DNA of 64,000 bases, from positions 1 to 64,000 of the forward strand of contig NZ_JALAMS010000039.1 in assembly GCF_026790145.1 (NCBI RefSeq). Direction: 5' to 3'. Every line of letters begins with the position of its first letter. Positions within the stretch are counted from its first letter, which is position 1. A model generated the notes under the pieces. It saw nothing but the letters and a program-made list of their open reading frames with translations. It was not told where the DNA came from and ran no database searches. Of the stretch, positions 35,393-44,577 are shown piece after piece. The stretch is from Bacillus_I endophytica_A. GTDB taxonomy: Bacteria > Bacillota > Bacilli > Bacillales > Bacillaceae_H. A program made the translations under genes and the position numbers.

Positions 35393-36485
35393 ATGAAGAA
35401 GAAGATGGTTTCACTTTTAACAGCAACGGCTCTATCTGTAACAATCGGATCACAAGTATCTGCGAAAGAAGTCGACGTACAAAAAGGGGACACGCTTTGG
35501 GGAATTTCTCAAAAACATAACGTTTCAGTAAAAGACATTAAAAATTGGAATCACCTTACATCAAATAAAATTTTACCTGGGGACAAATTGACTGTCTCTG
35601 AGGAGAAAACATATACAATTCAAAAAGGTGATACTCTTTGGGGAATCGCCAAAAAATTTGACGTAACTGTTCAAGACTTAAAAAACGCAAATAACTTAAC
35701 ATCAGATATAATTCATCCAGGAGTTCAATTAACAATTACAGCTAACGCTCCGGCAGCTACACAACAAGCTCCGGTTCAGCAGCAAGCTCCTACTCAACAA
35801 GAGACTCAAGCTCAGCAACAAGCNNNNNNNNNNNNNNNNNNNNNNNNNNNNNNNNNNNNNNNNNNNNNNNNNNNNNNNNNNNNNNNNNNNNNNNNNNNNN
35901 NNNNNNNNNNNNNNNCAAGCTCAGCAACAAGCTCAGCAACAAGCCCAAGCTCAACAAGAGGCTCAAGCTCAGCAACAAGCTCAGCAACAAGCCCAAGCTC
36001 AACAACAAGCTCAACAACAAGCTCAACAACAAGCTCAGCAACAAGCTCAAGCTCAACAAGAAGCCCAAGCTCAACAGCAACAACAGCAACAACAGCAACA
36101 ACAGCAACAACAGCAACAACAACAACAACAACAACAGCAACAACAGCAACAACAGCAACAACAGCAACAACAGCAACAACAGCAAGCAACTGCATCTAAA
36201 ACAATTACAGCTACAGCTACAGCATATACAGCTGACTGTTCTGGATGTTCAGGTGTAACAGCTACGGGAATTGATCTAAAAAGCAATCCTAATCAAAAAG
36301 TAATTGCTGTTGACCCAAGCGTTATTCCATTAGGTTCTAGAGTATGGGTTCAAGGCTATGGTGAAGCAATCGCTGGAGATACAGGTGGCGCTATTAAAGG
36401 TAACCGTATTGATATCTTTATGGCTGATCACCATCAAGCTAAAAACTGGGGTTCAAGAACTGTTCAAGTTAAAGTTTTAAACTAA
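35393..36485 (+). CDS. Secreted LysM / Gln-Ala repeat / 3D-domain cell wall protein (YocH-like), with assembly gap
   Basis: Signal peptide (KKKMVSLLTATALSVTIGSQVSA), two LysM modules (VQKGDTLWGISQKHNVSV; IQKGDTLWGIAKKFDVTV), a long linker of Gln/Ala then nearly pure Gln codons, and a C-terminal 3D domain (ATAYTADCSGC, DPSVIPLGSRVWV, GDTGGAIKGNRIDIFM) as in YocH and MltA-like muralytic proteins. The linker holds 92 N (35824-35915). Both sides are in frame only if the true gap length leaves remainder 1 when divided by 3, so the gap size is wrong, not the gene. Start at 35393 has better spacing from AAAGGAG than the ATG at 35387. Confidence 0.87.
35760..36185 (+). repeat. CAA/CAG/GCT low-complexity repeat with sequence gap
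   Basis: Tandem CAA, CAG and GCT codons (Gln-Gln-Ala, then about 40 consecutive Gln) encode the linker of the LysM/3D protein. The repeat is interrupted by 92 N at 35824-35915, evidently unresolved during assembly. Confidence 0.95.
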
Positions 36486-36495
36486 TAGAATAATA

Positions 36496-36529
36496 GAAAA
36501 AGAGAATATGATATTCATATTCTCTTTTT
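36496..36529. terminator. Terminator between convergent LysM/3D and VWA genes
   Basis: AAAAGAGAATATGA and its complement around a short loop, with flanking A and T runs. Confidence 0.88.
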
Positions 36530-36535
36530 CATGCT

Positions 36536-37267
36536 TTATTTCCTTTGCATTCCAAAAATTCTCTTGAAAAATCCTTCTTTTCGGTTATCTTCTTGCACGT
36601 TTTTTATTACACTCTTTTTTTTGGCTGCTTTTAGCCACAAAGGAAACTCATTTAATAATTGATCATAAAGTTCACGGTCTGAGGTGTTTTCAATATCTTC
36701 AATGTGTATGAAATCTGCATTATCTACAATGCGATCCTCTAGCTCATCTAGTTTTTTTAAGAAGTCAAAGTTTCCATTACCAATACCAACAAATTGCCAA
36801 AAAATTGGCTTTACTGCGCTTTTTTCAATAAGAGATTTAATATTTTTCTTACACCCTCCATCATTAATAAAGACAAGAAAAGTTGGATAATCACTTTTTT
36901 CCTCTTCTATGTATTTTTTAATAACGTCTTCCATAACAGGTAATTCGTTGTTTCGGCCAAATTTATGAATGAGGTCGTCTCCTAAAATCACTCGATTTAC
37001 GTAATCTTCAAAGTCTAGTTCAGTGACAGATTTGAGCCTTGAGAATTCATTATCATACACCCATACATCTAAAACCCCATCATCATCAAACTCGTGTGCT
37101 ACAGCTAAGATACGTTCTACAACTTTCTGCACTGTTCCATTTTTATAAAGTGCTCTCATTGATCCTGTAATGTCTAAAACAAGACCTACACGAGCTTTGA
37201 CGCCTCTTATATTCTTTTTCTCTAAAACCTGTTTTACATTTTCTTTCTGTAAATCAATTGTTATCAT
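36536..37267 (-). CDS. VWA domain protein of the TerF/TerY type
   Basis: 243 aa, soluble. A MIDAS metal site is visible as DITGSM (about 32-37), with a Thr around 130 and FINDGG later (about 137). The block KPIFWQFVGIGNGNFDFLKKLDEL is typical of the VWA domain in tellurium-resistance TerF and TerY proteins. A basic tail follows (KAAKKKSVIKNV...FFKRIFGMQRK). No other ter gene is nearby. Function unknown; the domain call is secure. Confidence 0.75.
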   Translation of the reverse strand: MITIDLQKENVKQVLEKKNIRGVKARVGLVLDITGSMRALYKNGTVQKVVERILAVAHEFDDDGVLDVWVYDNEFSRLKSVTELDFEDYVNRVILGDDLIHKFGRNNELPVMEDVIKKYIEEEKSDYPTFLVFINDGGCKKNIKSLIEKSAVKPIFWQFVGIGNGNFDFLKKLDELEDRIVDNADFIHIEDIENTSDRELYDQLLNEFPLWLKAAKKKSVIKNVQEDNRKEGFFKRIFGMQRK

Positions 37268-37328
37268 TTATACTCCCCTCTCCCTTTCCTTTTTTTTCAT
37301 TATATCAAAACTCTATTTTTATTCATGT

Positions 37329-37361
37329 AAAAAAGCTGTCCTCTTAAGAGAACAGCTTTTG
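37329..37361 (-). terminator. Terminator of the MFS multidrug gene
   Basis: AAAAGCTGTCCTCTT / AAGAGAACAGCTTTT, one wobble in a 15-bp stem. Confidence 0.85.
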
Positions 37362-37370
37362 ATAAATAAT

Positions 37371-38786
37371 TTATTTACTTAAAGCACTTTTTCTTGAGCC
37401 TTTTACAAAGATAGACATTAATAATGCTACGAAAGCAAGAACTGCGGTAACCAGGAATGCCATGTTGACTCCATGAATTTGAGCCACCAACTGATCAGCT
37501 GTCTCCGCATTTTTAGTTGCACTACTCATCACTGTAATTAAGACCGCTGTTCCAATTGCTCCTGCAACTTGACGCATTGTGTTATTCATAGCTGTACCAT
37601 GTGTGATAAGCTCTCTTGGCAGTTGATTTAAACCAGCCGTTGTTAAAGGCATCATAACCATTGCCATCCCAAGCATTCTGACTGCATACATAATTGTAAT
37701 AAGTGTAATTGATGTATGATCATCTAATATTACAAATGGGATTGTACCAATCGTTAGAAGCGCTGTTCCCACAAGAGACAATCCTCTCGCTCCTACTTTA
37801 TCAAAGATTCGTCCTGTAATTGGTGACATAACACCCATTAGAATGGCACCTGGAAGAAGGATAAGCCCTGATCTTAAAGCGCTATAGTGCAGCATTCCTT
37901 GGATGTAAAGCGGTAAAATTGTTGCACCACCAATCATTGCTGTGAAAACAATCATTGCAATAATTGTTGTAAGTGTGAAAATCGGATTCTTGAACACTCT
38001 AAATTCTAAAATTGGTTCTTTTAATTTAAACTGACGAACAATAAATAAAACAAGTGTTACGATTCCAACAATAAGCGGGGCTAAAACAGATAAACTTCCC
38101 CATCCATTTGATCCTGCATTACTAAAGCCAAACAGCAAGCCTCCGAAACCAAGCGTAGATAAAATAATGGACAGAACATCAAGCGTTGGATTTTTACGCT
38201 CTGTCACATTTTTAAGCGCAAAGTACGCGAAAATAATATCTATAACTGCAATTGGGAAAATGAGATAAAATAAATAGCGCCATGAGTAGCTGTCAACAAT
38301 CCATCCAGATAGTGTTGGTCCGATAGCTGGCGCAAAGGCAATAACAAGTCCAACCATTCCCATTGCACTTCCGCGTTTTTCAATTGGGAACATTAAAAGT
38401 AAAATGGTTTGCATGAGTGGTAACATAATACCAGCTCCTGCGGCTTGTAATACACGTCCTACAAGCAATACGGAAAATGTCGGGGAAATAGCAGCAACTC
38501 CTGTACCTATAGCAAATAGGCCCATTGCTGTTAAGAATAATCCTCTTGTTGAAAATTTCCCGATTAAAAATGCTGTAACAGGAATCATAATTCCGTTAAC
38601 TAACATAAAAACCGTTGTTAGCCATTGTGCTTTTGTTGCATCAATTTTCAAATCAGCCATAATATGCGGCAATGCTGTTGCCAATAGCGTTTGATTCAAA
38701 ATAGCGACAAAGGCGCCCGCAAGCAATACGGTCATAATCACTTTTACACTATACTCGTGATGTTTGTGTGTTGAAGTTTGCTCCAT
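37371..38786 (-). CDS. MFS multidrug transporter, DHA2 (EmrB/QacA) family
   Basis: 471 aa, about 14 membrane segments. First segment FVAILNQTLLATALPHIMADL (motif D1), loop GKFSTRGLFL (motif A variant), GRVLQAAGAGIMLPLMQ and the exporter motif C AFAPAIGPTLSGWIVD. It resembles LmrB/Mdr-type exporters of B. subtilis. No TetR or MarR regulator adjoins it, although lmrB-type genes usually have one. Substrate not determinable. Confidence 0.85.
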   Translation of the reverse strand: MEQTSTHKHHEYSVKVIMTVLLAGAFVAILNQTLLATALPHIMADLKIDATKAQWLTTVFMLVNGIMIPVTAFLIGKFSTRGLFLTAMGLFAIGTGVAAISPTFSVLLVGRVLQAAGAGIMLPLMQTILLLMFPIEKRGSAMGMVGLVIAFAPAIGPTLSGWIVDSYSWRYLFYLIFPIAVIDIIFAYFALKNVTERKNPTLDVLSIILSTLGFGGLLFGFSNAGSNGWGSLSVLAPLIVGIVTLVLFIVRQFKLKEPILEFRVFKNPIFTLTTIIAMIVFTAMIGGATILPLYIQGMLHYSALRSGLILLPGAILMGVMSPITGRIFDKVGARGLSLVGTALLTIGTIPFVILDDHTSITLITIMYAVRMLGMAMVMMPLTTAGLNQLPRELITHGTAMNNTMRQVAGAIGTAVLITVMSSATKNAETADQLVAQIHGVNMAFLVTAVLAFVALLMSIFVKGSRKSALSK

Positions 38787-39121
38787 GAATGTCTCCCTTT
38801 CTTTTTAAATTGTTAACATATTAGTTTTGCAAAGCTCTTTACCATTTATAAACTTTTCTATTTACTAAAATTTCACAAAGTGAAATTATGTACGTAGGTG
38901 TACACTTATCCTCTTCCCGTTCCTTAACTTATTTATGCTAGGGAAAAATTTTCTATTTGTAATAGATAAATGTATGGTGCACTAATATATTCCGTCTTTT
39001 ATCATAACATATATCGCTATGGATTTTATCATAATACGCTTAGAACTATGTATTTCATTTCTAAAATCTTTCTTATCATATGTGGTTAGAATCTTCCCTA
39101 TGCAAGGAAGAAAACTTACAT
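38787..39121. other. Intergenic region upstream of the MFS gene
   Basis: About 335 AT-rich bases between the MFS gene and the mtlD terminator. No promoter or operator could be assigned with confidence. Confidence 0.4.
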
Positions 39122-39157
39122 AAAAGAAGCCGGGGATTTAATTCCCCAGCTTCTTTT
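39122..39157 (-). terminator. Terminator of mtlD
   Basis: A 15-bp stem AAAAGAAGC(C/T)GGGGA with one wobble; it overlaps the mtlD stop codon. Confidence 0.88.
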
Positions 39158-40301
39158 ATTCACCCTTCAAATTTTCATAATGTTGTACAATTTCTTTCAT
39201 AATAGGACCATCTTCATCAAGTTCACTAATCTGTTCTAGTACTGCTACAATCCCTTGTTCCTTAAGCAGATTTTGCAACTTCATTGCTTCTTCATCTTCT
39301 TTTGGAGCAAAGAGTAATGCAGCTGCAATAGCCTTAGCAAGATGGGTATAAGAAAGACCCGCTTTCTTCGCTTCAACTGCAGGACGCACTAATCGATCTT
39401 GAGGACCTAATTTACGAATTGGAGAACGCCCTACTCTTGTTACACTATCATTAAGATATGGATTTTCAAATCGGCCAATAATCTTCTCGATGTATGCACT
39501 ATGTTCTTCTTCATCTAATCCATATGCTTTTACTAGATAAGCCCCTGTTTCTTGTAACGTTGCTTTTACTTCTTCATGTATAGTGCTATCTTGTAATGTT
39601 TCGTGAATCGTTTCTTTTCCTTTTAGATATCCTAGATAGGCAATGACAGCATGTCCTGTATTAACAGTAAACAGCTTTCTTTCAATGAAAGGAGCAAGCT
39701 CTGGGACAATTTTCATTCCTTCTACAGGAGGGATTTCTTCGCTTGTTTCTACAACCCACTCATAGTACGGTTCAACTAAAACATCTAAAGAACCTTGCTC
39801 TGTTTGGATAGGTACAATACGATCAACAGCTGAATTAAAGAAACTTACTTTTTGAATAACAGCTTCTTTTTCTTCATTTTCTAGCGCATTTAAAATATGC
39901 TCCTTTAGAATATCTGTTGCTGAAATTTGATTTTCACATGCAATAACATACACTTTTTCATCATTAGACTTTACTCGCTCAGCAAGAGCTTTTGCAATAA
40001 GTGGAGCAATTCGTGGCAAGATATTTGGCCCTATCGCTGTTGTAATATATGTTGCTTCTTTAATTTCTTCTATAACTTCCTGTTCTTGCTGAAGATTATT
40101 TAAACCTGAAACATTCTCTACTGTGATAACTTCCTGCGGTTGTGCAGCCGTTTTTACTTGATAACTTTTATCCCTGTTAAGTTGTTCAATAATTTGCTCA
40201 GCAATATCAACAAACGTAACATGGTATCCTGATTGAGCAAATAAAGCACCTATAAACCCTCTTCCAATATTTCCTGCACCAAAGTGAACTGCCTTTTTCA
40301 T
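39156..40301 (-). CDS. mtlD: Mannitol-1-phosphate 5-dehydrogenase
   Basis: 381 aa. The Rossmann motif is HFGAGNIGRGFIG, with the catalytic Lys region FTVNTGHAVIAYLGYLKG. It oxidises mannitol-1-phosphate to fructose-6-phosphate using NAD. AAAGGAA and a spacing of 8 choose ATG at 40301 over 40310. It follows mtlR by five bases. Confidence 0.95.
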   Translation of the reverse strand: MKKAVHFGAGNIGRGFIGALFAQSGYHVTFVDIAEQIIEQLNRDKSYQVKTAAQPQEVITVENVSGLNNLQQEQEVIEEIKEATYITTAIGPNILPRIAPLIAKALAERVKSNDEKVYVIACENQISATDILKEHILNALENEEKEAVIQKVSFFNSAVDRIVPIQTEQGSLDVLVEPYYEWVVETSEEIPPVEGMKIVPELAPFIERKLFTVNTGHAVIAYLGYLKGKETIHETLQDSTIHEEVKATLQETGAYLVKAYGLDEEEHSAYIEKIIGRFENPYLNDSVTRVGRSPIRKLGPQDRLVRPAVEAKKAGLSYTHLAKAIAAALLFAPKEDEEAMKLQNLLKEQGIVAVLEQISELDEDGPIMKEIVQHYENLKGE

Positions 40302-40306
40302 CTTTA

Positions 40307-42397
40307 TCATTCCTTTATTAAATTATTTTGGAGATATTCATAAAATGTTTCTTCTAACTTTTGACGAATAATGGTTTCATTCGATGAAGAAAAAATCATC
40401 ATTGCCTCTTTATCCTCAATAAGTGTTGTGCTAATAAGACTTAAGATTTCTTGCTGACGCGTACTTAAATTCTCTGGAGCTAACATGAATAACATGTTCC
40501 ATACCTCCATGTATTTACCATCCATCCCTTTAACAGTACATGCCTCTTCAAGATGAGCAATTTGAAAACTTAGAGTAGCAATAGAAGAATGTTTAGTATG
40601 GAAAAGAGCCATTCCTGTTTCAGGAATACCAAGCCCACCTTTTTTTTCTCTCTCTTCTAGCTTTTTTACAACTTCATTTTTCTGAGATAGCAGACCTTTA
40701 TCTTCTTGCTGTTGAACAACCTTTTTTATGATTTCCTTATGATTAGAGAGGGGTGATTTAAAATGGAGTACTGTAAAATGATTAAGAATAGCTTCCATAC
40801 TCCTATAAACATCTTCTAACTCTTTTAATACGTTACGAAAAGGTTTTTTCAAACGAGATGAAAAGGTTGCTTCATCATAATGAATAGTGGCATAGCTTTT
40901 ATTTTTCGTTAAGTCCCCGATATGATTTTGCAGAAATTGATGAATGGATGAAACATCATCATCATTTAGAAGAGGGGTCACTAAAATATAATCAAGATGT
41001 GTGAACGGAAGTCGTACAGTTGAAATAATCACATCATATTGAGATAAATCTCGATTCTGAATCTCCATTAAAGATGAGATTTCAACAGACTGAATTTCAA
41101 TGACTTCTTTCTTCACTCGACTTGCAAGCATTTTAGATGTGCCTATCCCTGTTGGGCAAACAATTAAAGCTTTCAACGCTATTGCTTCTTCACGCAGAAC
41201 AAGTGCTGATCCAAAATGGAGTACTAAGTACGCTACTTCATCATCAGGAAATAATACTTCTTTAAAATGTTTCTCAAGGCTATTCCTTACAGCCATAAAT
41301 AAAACAGGATATTTCCTGCGAATATCTTCTGTAAGAGGATTAAACAAAGCCATTTTTTGTTGAATTCTGAAGAGTGATGGTTCCATATGAGCAAGCAAAC
41401 CTTGAAAAAGTGAAAAATCATCTTCAAGATTTACATGAAGTTGAGCCGAAACCTCTTCAATCATTTTTTTAATTAAGCTACTAAGGATAATACTGTCATT
41501 ATAAATATAATAGCCTTCTTGAAGTTTGGAGCCTTTAAAAATAATCGTTAAAAAGCAAAGATCCTTTTCAGTTAATGCTTCTTGATCATTATGAATGAAA
41601 TCTGAGCAAATCTCCTCAATCAGTTTATATTCATGTGAAAATCGGATTGAATTGTCATATTCCTCTTCTAATAAAAAACCGTCACTTGTCCTTTGTATCG
41701 CAATACAAATATGAACGATTAATCCAATATAATCACTATCTGCAAGTTTTGAAATGCTAAGCTGCATTGTTCTATTAACAGCTTCTTTTATTTTTATCAG
41801 ATGTGGAACCTTAAGGTAGTTCAATACTTCTTTTTTATCATTTCCAAGGTTCTCAGTATGAAATAAATCTTGAATCAATTCTTCAGCAAAGTGTATAAGC
41901 AAATAAGCAGCTAACATTTTACGCTTACTTTCTTCACTTCCATGGAGACTAACTCCTACACCTCGTTTTCTTAATAATGTAACTTTAAAATCTTTAAGCC
42001 ACTCTGCTAATTCATCTAGATAGGAAGATAACGTTGTCGTACTTACCCCTAGCTCTCGCGAAAGCACTTGAAGCTTAAAAGATTCTTCACCTCTTATTAA
42101 GGATAAAAGCAAAATTAACTTGCGCTGTTGTGGTGATTGATCAACAGGTTCAGTGTTCATTAACGCTTGAACTAATTTAAAAACACGTTCATTCTTCCCA
42201 ATAATCATTAGTCCATTATCGCTTGTTCGTTCAAGTGTTAAGTCAAAGTTTTTCAGAACTCTCTCAATAGCTCTCAAATCTCTATGAACTGTTCTTACAC
42301 TAACATTTAGAAACGTTGCAATTGAAAATGGCGTATGTTTACCTGATGTTTTAATAATCAGCTCAATAATTTCCTTTTCTCTTGAGGTTATAAACAA
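40307..42397 (-). CDS. mtlR: MtlR, PRD-type activator of the mannitol operon
   Basis: 696 aa. Two N-terminal HTH domains (HTPFSIATFLNVSVRTVHRDLRAI; VLSRELGVSTTTLSSYLDEL), two PTS regulation domains with phosphorylatable His (LIHFAEEL, IGLIVHICIAI; FSHEYKLIEEICSDF), an EIIB-Gat-like domain (IVCPTGIGTSKMLASRVKKE with Cys) and a C-terminal EIIA-Mtl-like domain (GMALFHTKHSS). Phosphorylation state reports mannitol uptake and carbon status. TTG start, weak ribosome binding site. Confidence 0.94.
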   Translation of the reverse strand: MFITSREKEIIELIIKTSGKHTPFSIATFLNVSVRTVHRDLRAIERVLKNFDLTLERTSDNGLMIIGKNERVFKLVQALMNTEPVDQSPQQRKLILLLSLIRGEESFKLQVLSRELGVSTTTLSSYLDELAEWLKDFKVTLLRKRGVGVSLHGSEESKRKMLAAYLLIHFAEELIQDLFHTENLGNDKKEVLNYLKVPHLIKIKEAVNRTMQLSISKLADSDYIGLIVHICIAIQRTSDGFLLEEEYDNSIRFSHEYKLIEEICSDFIHNDQEALTEKDLCFLTIIFKGSKLQEGYYIYNDSIILSSLIKKMIEEVSAQLHVNLEDDFSLFQGLLAHMEPSLFRIQQKMALFNPLTEDIRRKYPVLFMAVRNSLEKHFKEVLFPDDEVAYLVLHFGSALVLREEAIALKALIVCPTGIGTSKMLASRVKKEVIEIQSVEISSLMEIQNRDLSQYDVIISTVRLPFTHLDYILVTPLLNDDDVSSIHQFLQNHIGDLTKNKSYATIHYDEATFSSRLKKPFRNVLKELEDVYRSMEAILNHFTVLHFKSPLSNHKEIIKKVVQQQEDKGLLSQKNEVVKKLEEREKKGGLGIPETGMALFHTKHSSIATLSFQIAHLEEACTVKGMDGKYMEVWNMLFMLAPENLSTRQQEILSLISTTLIEDKEAMMIFSSSNETIIRQKLEETFYEYLQNNLIKE

Positions 42398-42445
42398 AAT
42401 ATCAGCTCATTTCTTATAACGTGAAATGGAGTACAGAAATGCATA

Positions 42446-42475
42446 AATAGAAAGGCACCTAGATGCCTTTCTATT
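42446..42475 (-). terminator. Intercistronic hairpin between mtlA and mtlR
   Basis: AATAGAAAGGCA-TCTAGG-TGCCTTTCTATT on the minus strand, a 12-bp stem with a poor T tract. It likely reduces mtlR/mtlD transcription or protects the mtlA mRNA rather than fully terminating. Confidence 0.6.
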
Positions 42476-42482
42476 TTATACA

Positions 42483-44387
42483 TTAGCTTGAAGTCCCTTC
42501 ACCGTTTAAAAGCTCCATTAGTTCTTCAGCTGTTTCAGCTTTTACCATTTTTTCGATGTTTGCCATATCAGAGCAAGTAACTGCTATCCCTGATAAAATT
42601 TCAAGATGAGTTCCATCTTTCCCAGCAATACCAAAGATTAAGCGAACCTTTTCACCATCAAAGTCCACTCCTTGTGGAACTTGAAGAACAGTGAAACCAG
42701 ATTTTAATACTGCTTTCTTTGCTTCTTCTGTACCGTGTGGAATAGCAACATCATTACCCATAAAAGTAGATGTCATATTGTCACGCTCAATCATAGCTTC
42801 AATGTAACTTTCTTCAACATATCCGCTATCAACTAAAACACGTCCTGCAAATCGAATAGCCTCTTCCTTATTAGCAAATTCCTGATTCAAGAACACATTT
42901 TCTTTTCTTAATAAGCTATCATCCTGCTCAACTGGAGCAGCTTCTTCTTCCACTTCTTCAACTAACTCTTCAGTTGGTGTATCATGATCATTTTTCAACT
43001 TATCAATGAGCTTATCATATTCTGGACTTGATAAGAAATTATCAACAGAGATGTGATAAGCATCTGGTAGTTTATTTTGAGCACGCGGTGTTAGCTCCTC
43101 TTGTGTAATAACAATTTGAGCATCACTCGGCAGATTGCTAATAGCTGTGTTTGTAACTGAAATAGACAATCCTGCTTCTTTTACTTTCTTGCGAAGTAGT
43201 GAAGCACCCATCGCACTAGAACCCATACCAGCATCACATGCGAAAACAATTTTCTGAACGTTGTTTGGCATAGCTCCTTGGTTGGTTGTAAGTGTACTTG
43301 CTACAGAGCTCTTTTTCCCTTTCATCTCCTGCATTTTTTTAGATGCTTCTTCAATGTTTTCTGCTTTTTCTTTTCCAGTCTTTAAAATGAGTGATGCAAC
43401 TGCAAATGAAACAATAGTAGCAACAAGGACACCCGCAATGTTTGCCATATAGGCGCCACCTGGTGTTGCTGCAAGAATTGCTAAAATGCTTCCTGGAGAT
43501 GCAATAGCTTGTAACCCTCCACCAAGTAATACAAAGGTGAATACTCCACTCATACCTCCTAAAATAGCTGCAACGATTAATAATGGACGCATTAAGATGT
43601 AAGGAAAATAGATTTCATGAATCCCACCAAAGAAATGAATAATAGCTGCCCCTGGTGCAGATTGTTTTGCTGATCCTCTGCTAAAGAAGGCATAAGCAAG
43701 GAGAATTCCTAAACCAGGTCCTGGATTTGCTTCGAGAAGCAGTAGAATAGACTGGCCATCTGTACGAATTTGCTCAGCTCCAATTGGAGAGAGAATTCCG
43801 TGGTTAATTGCATTATTTAAGAACAATACTTTTGCAGGTTCAATAAGAATACTTGTTAATGGTAAAAGACCATGAGCAACCATCCAGTCTACACCAGCCA
43901 TTAACCAGCCTGTAAAAGCATCAACAGCAGGTCCAACTCCTAGAAATGCTAAGATAGCTAAGATACCACCAAGAATCCCCGCCGAAAAGTTATTAACAAG
44001 CATTTCAAAACCAGTTTTAACTTTCCCTTCAATTGCACGGTCAAACTTTTTAATAACATAACCGCCAAGCGGCCCCATAATCATAGCACCGAGAAACATC
44101 GGGATATCAGAACCAACAATAACCCCCATTGTTGCAATAGCTCCCACAACTCCTCCACGCTGCTCGTGAACGAGCTTACCTCCTGTGTATCCAATTAACA
44201 AAGGAAGTAAATACGTGACCATCGGATCAACTAACTTGGCAAGGCTTTCATTCGGAAAGAAACCCTTTTCAATAAATAGTGCTGTAATAAGCCCCCAAGC
44301 AATAAATGCCCCAATATTCGGCATTACCATTGAGCTTAGAAAGTTACCGAACTTCTGTACAGCAACTTTTATATTTGATTGAGCCAT
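42483..44387 (-). CDS. mtlA: PTS mannitol transporter EIICBA
   Basis: 634 aa fusion: EIIC membrane domain to about residue 340 (HFFGGIHEIYFPYILMRP is the substrate-site signature), a linker, EIIB with the phosphorylated Cys in VFACDAGMGSSAMGAS (about 380), an acidic Glu-rich linker, then EIIA with the phosphorylated His in VAIPHGTEEAKKAV. It imports mannitol and releases mannitol-1-phosphate. It is the first gene of mtlA-mtlR-mtlD. Confidence 0.95.
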   Translation of the reverse strand: MAQSNIKVAVQKFGNFLSSMVMPNIGAFIAWGLITALFIEKGFFPNESLAKLVDPMVTYLLPLLIGYTGGKLVHEQRGGVVGAIATMGVIVGSDIPMFLGAMIMGPLGGYVIKKFDRAIEGKVKTGFEMLVNNFSAGILGGILAILAFLGVGPAVDAFTGWLMAGVDWMVAHGLLPLTSILIEPAKVLFLNNAINHGILSPIGAEQIRTDGQSILLLLEANPGPGLGILLAYAFFSRGSAKQSAPGAAIIHFFGGIHEIYFPYILMRPLLIVAAILGGMSGVFTFVLLGGGLQAIASPGSILAILAATPGGAYMANIAGVLVATIVSFAVASLILKTGKEKAENIEEASKKMQEMKGKKSSVASTLTTNQGAMPNNVQKIVFACDAGMGSSAMGASLLRKKVKEAGLSISVTNTAISNLPSDAQIVITQEELTPRAQNKLPDAYHISVDNFLSSPEYDKLIDKLKNDHDTPTEELVEEVEEEAAPVEQDDSLLRKENVFLNQEFANKEEAIRFAGRVLVDSGYVEESYIEAMIERDNMTSTFMGNDVAIPHGTEEAKKAVLKSGFTVLQVPQGVDFDGEKVRLIFGIAGKDGTHLEILSGIAVTCSDMANIEKMVKAETAEELMELLNGEGTSS

Positions 44388-44411
44388 GTGCTCTCTTCCT
44401 TTCTATGTGTA

Positions 44412-44440
44412 TTAAGACTTATAATAACTACAGCTATAAT
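44412..44440 (+). promoter_or_regulatory. Possible sigma-A promoter of the GNAT gene
   Basis: TTAAGA (44412-44417), 17-base spacer, TATAAT (44435-44440) on the plus strand. The mtlA promoter must lie in the same divergent gap on the other strand; CTAACA-N17-TATAAG is the best candidate there but weak. Confidence 0.5.
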
Positions 44441-44577
44441 GTTAGGATATGAATTGCTTTCATTCAACAAAGAAGAAAACTAACTTTGTCGCAGAGAAGA
44501 AGACAAAGCTTTTGTAATGGCTCTCAACTACATAATCTTCTTCACAGTCTTCCAATTCTATCTTTAGGAGGAAAAGT

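Noticed and set aside
35790..36286. Long poly-Leu, poly-Val/Ala and poly-Cys frames on the minus strand
   Set aside because: They are antisense readings of the CAA/CAG repeat, with no ribosome binding site.
44440..44475. cre-like sequence in front of mtlA
   Set aside because: The best alignment needs a gap and lacks the central CG, so catabolite control could not be supported.
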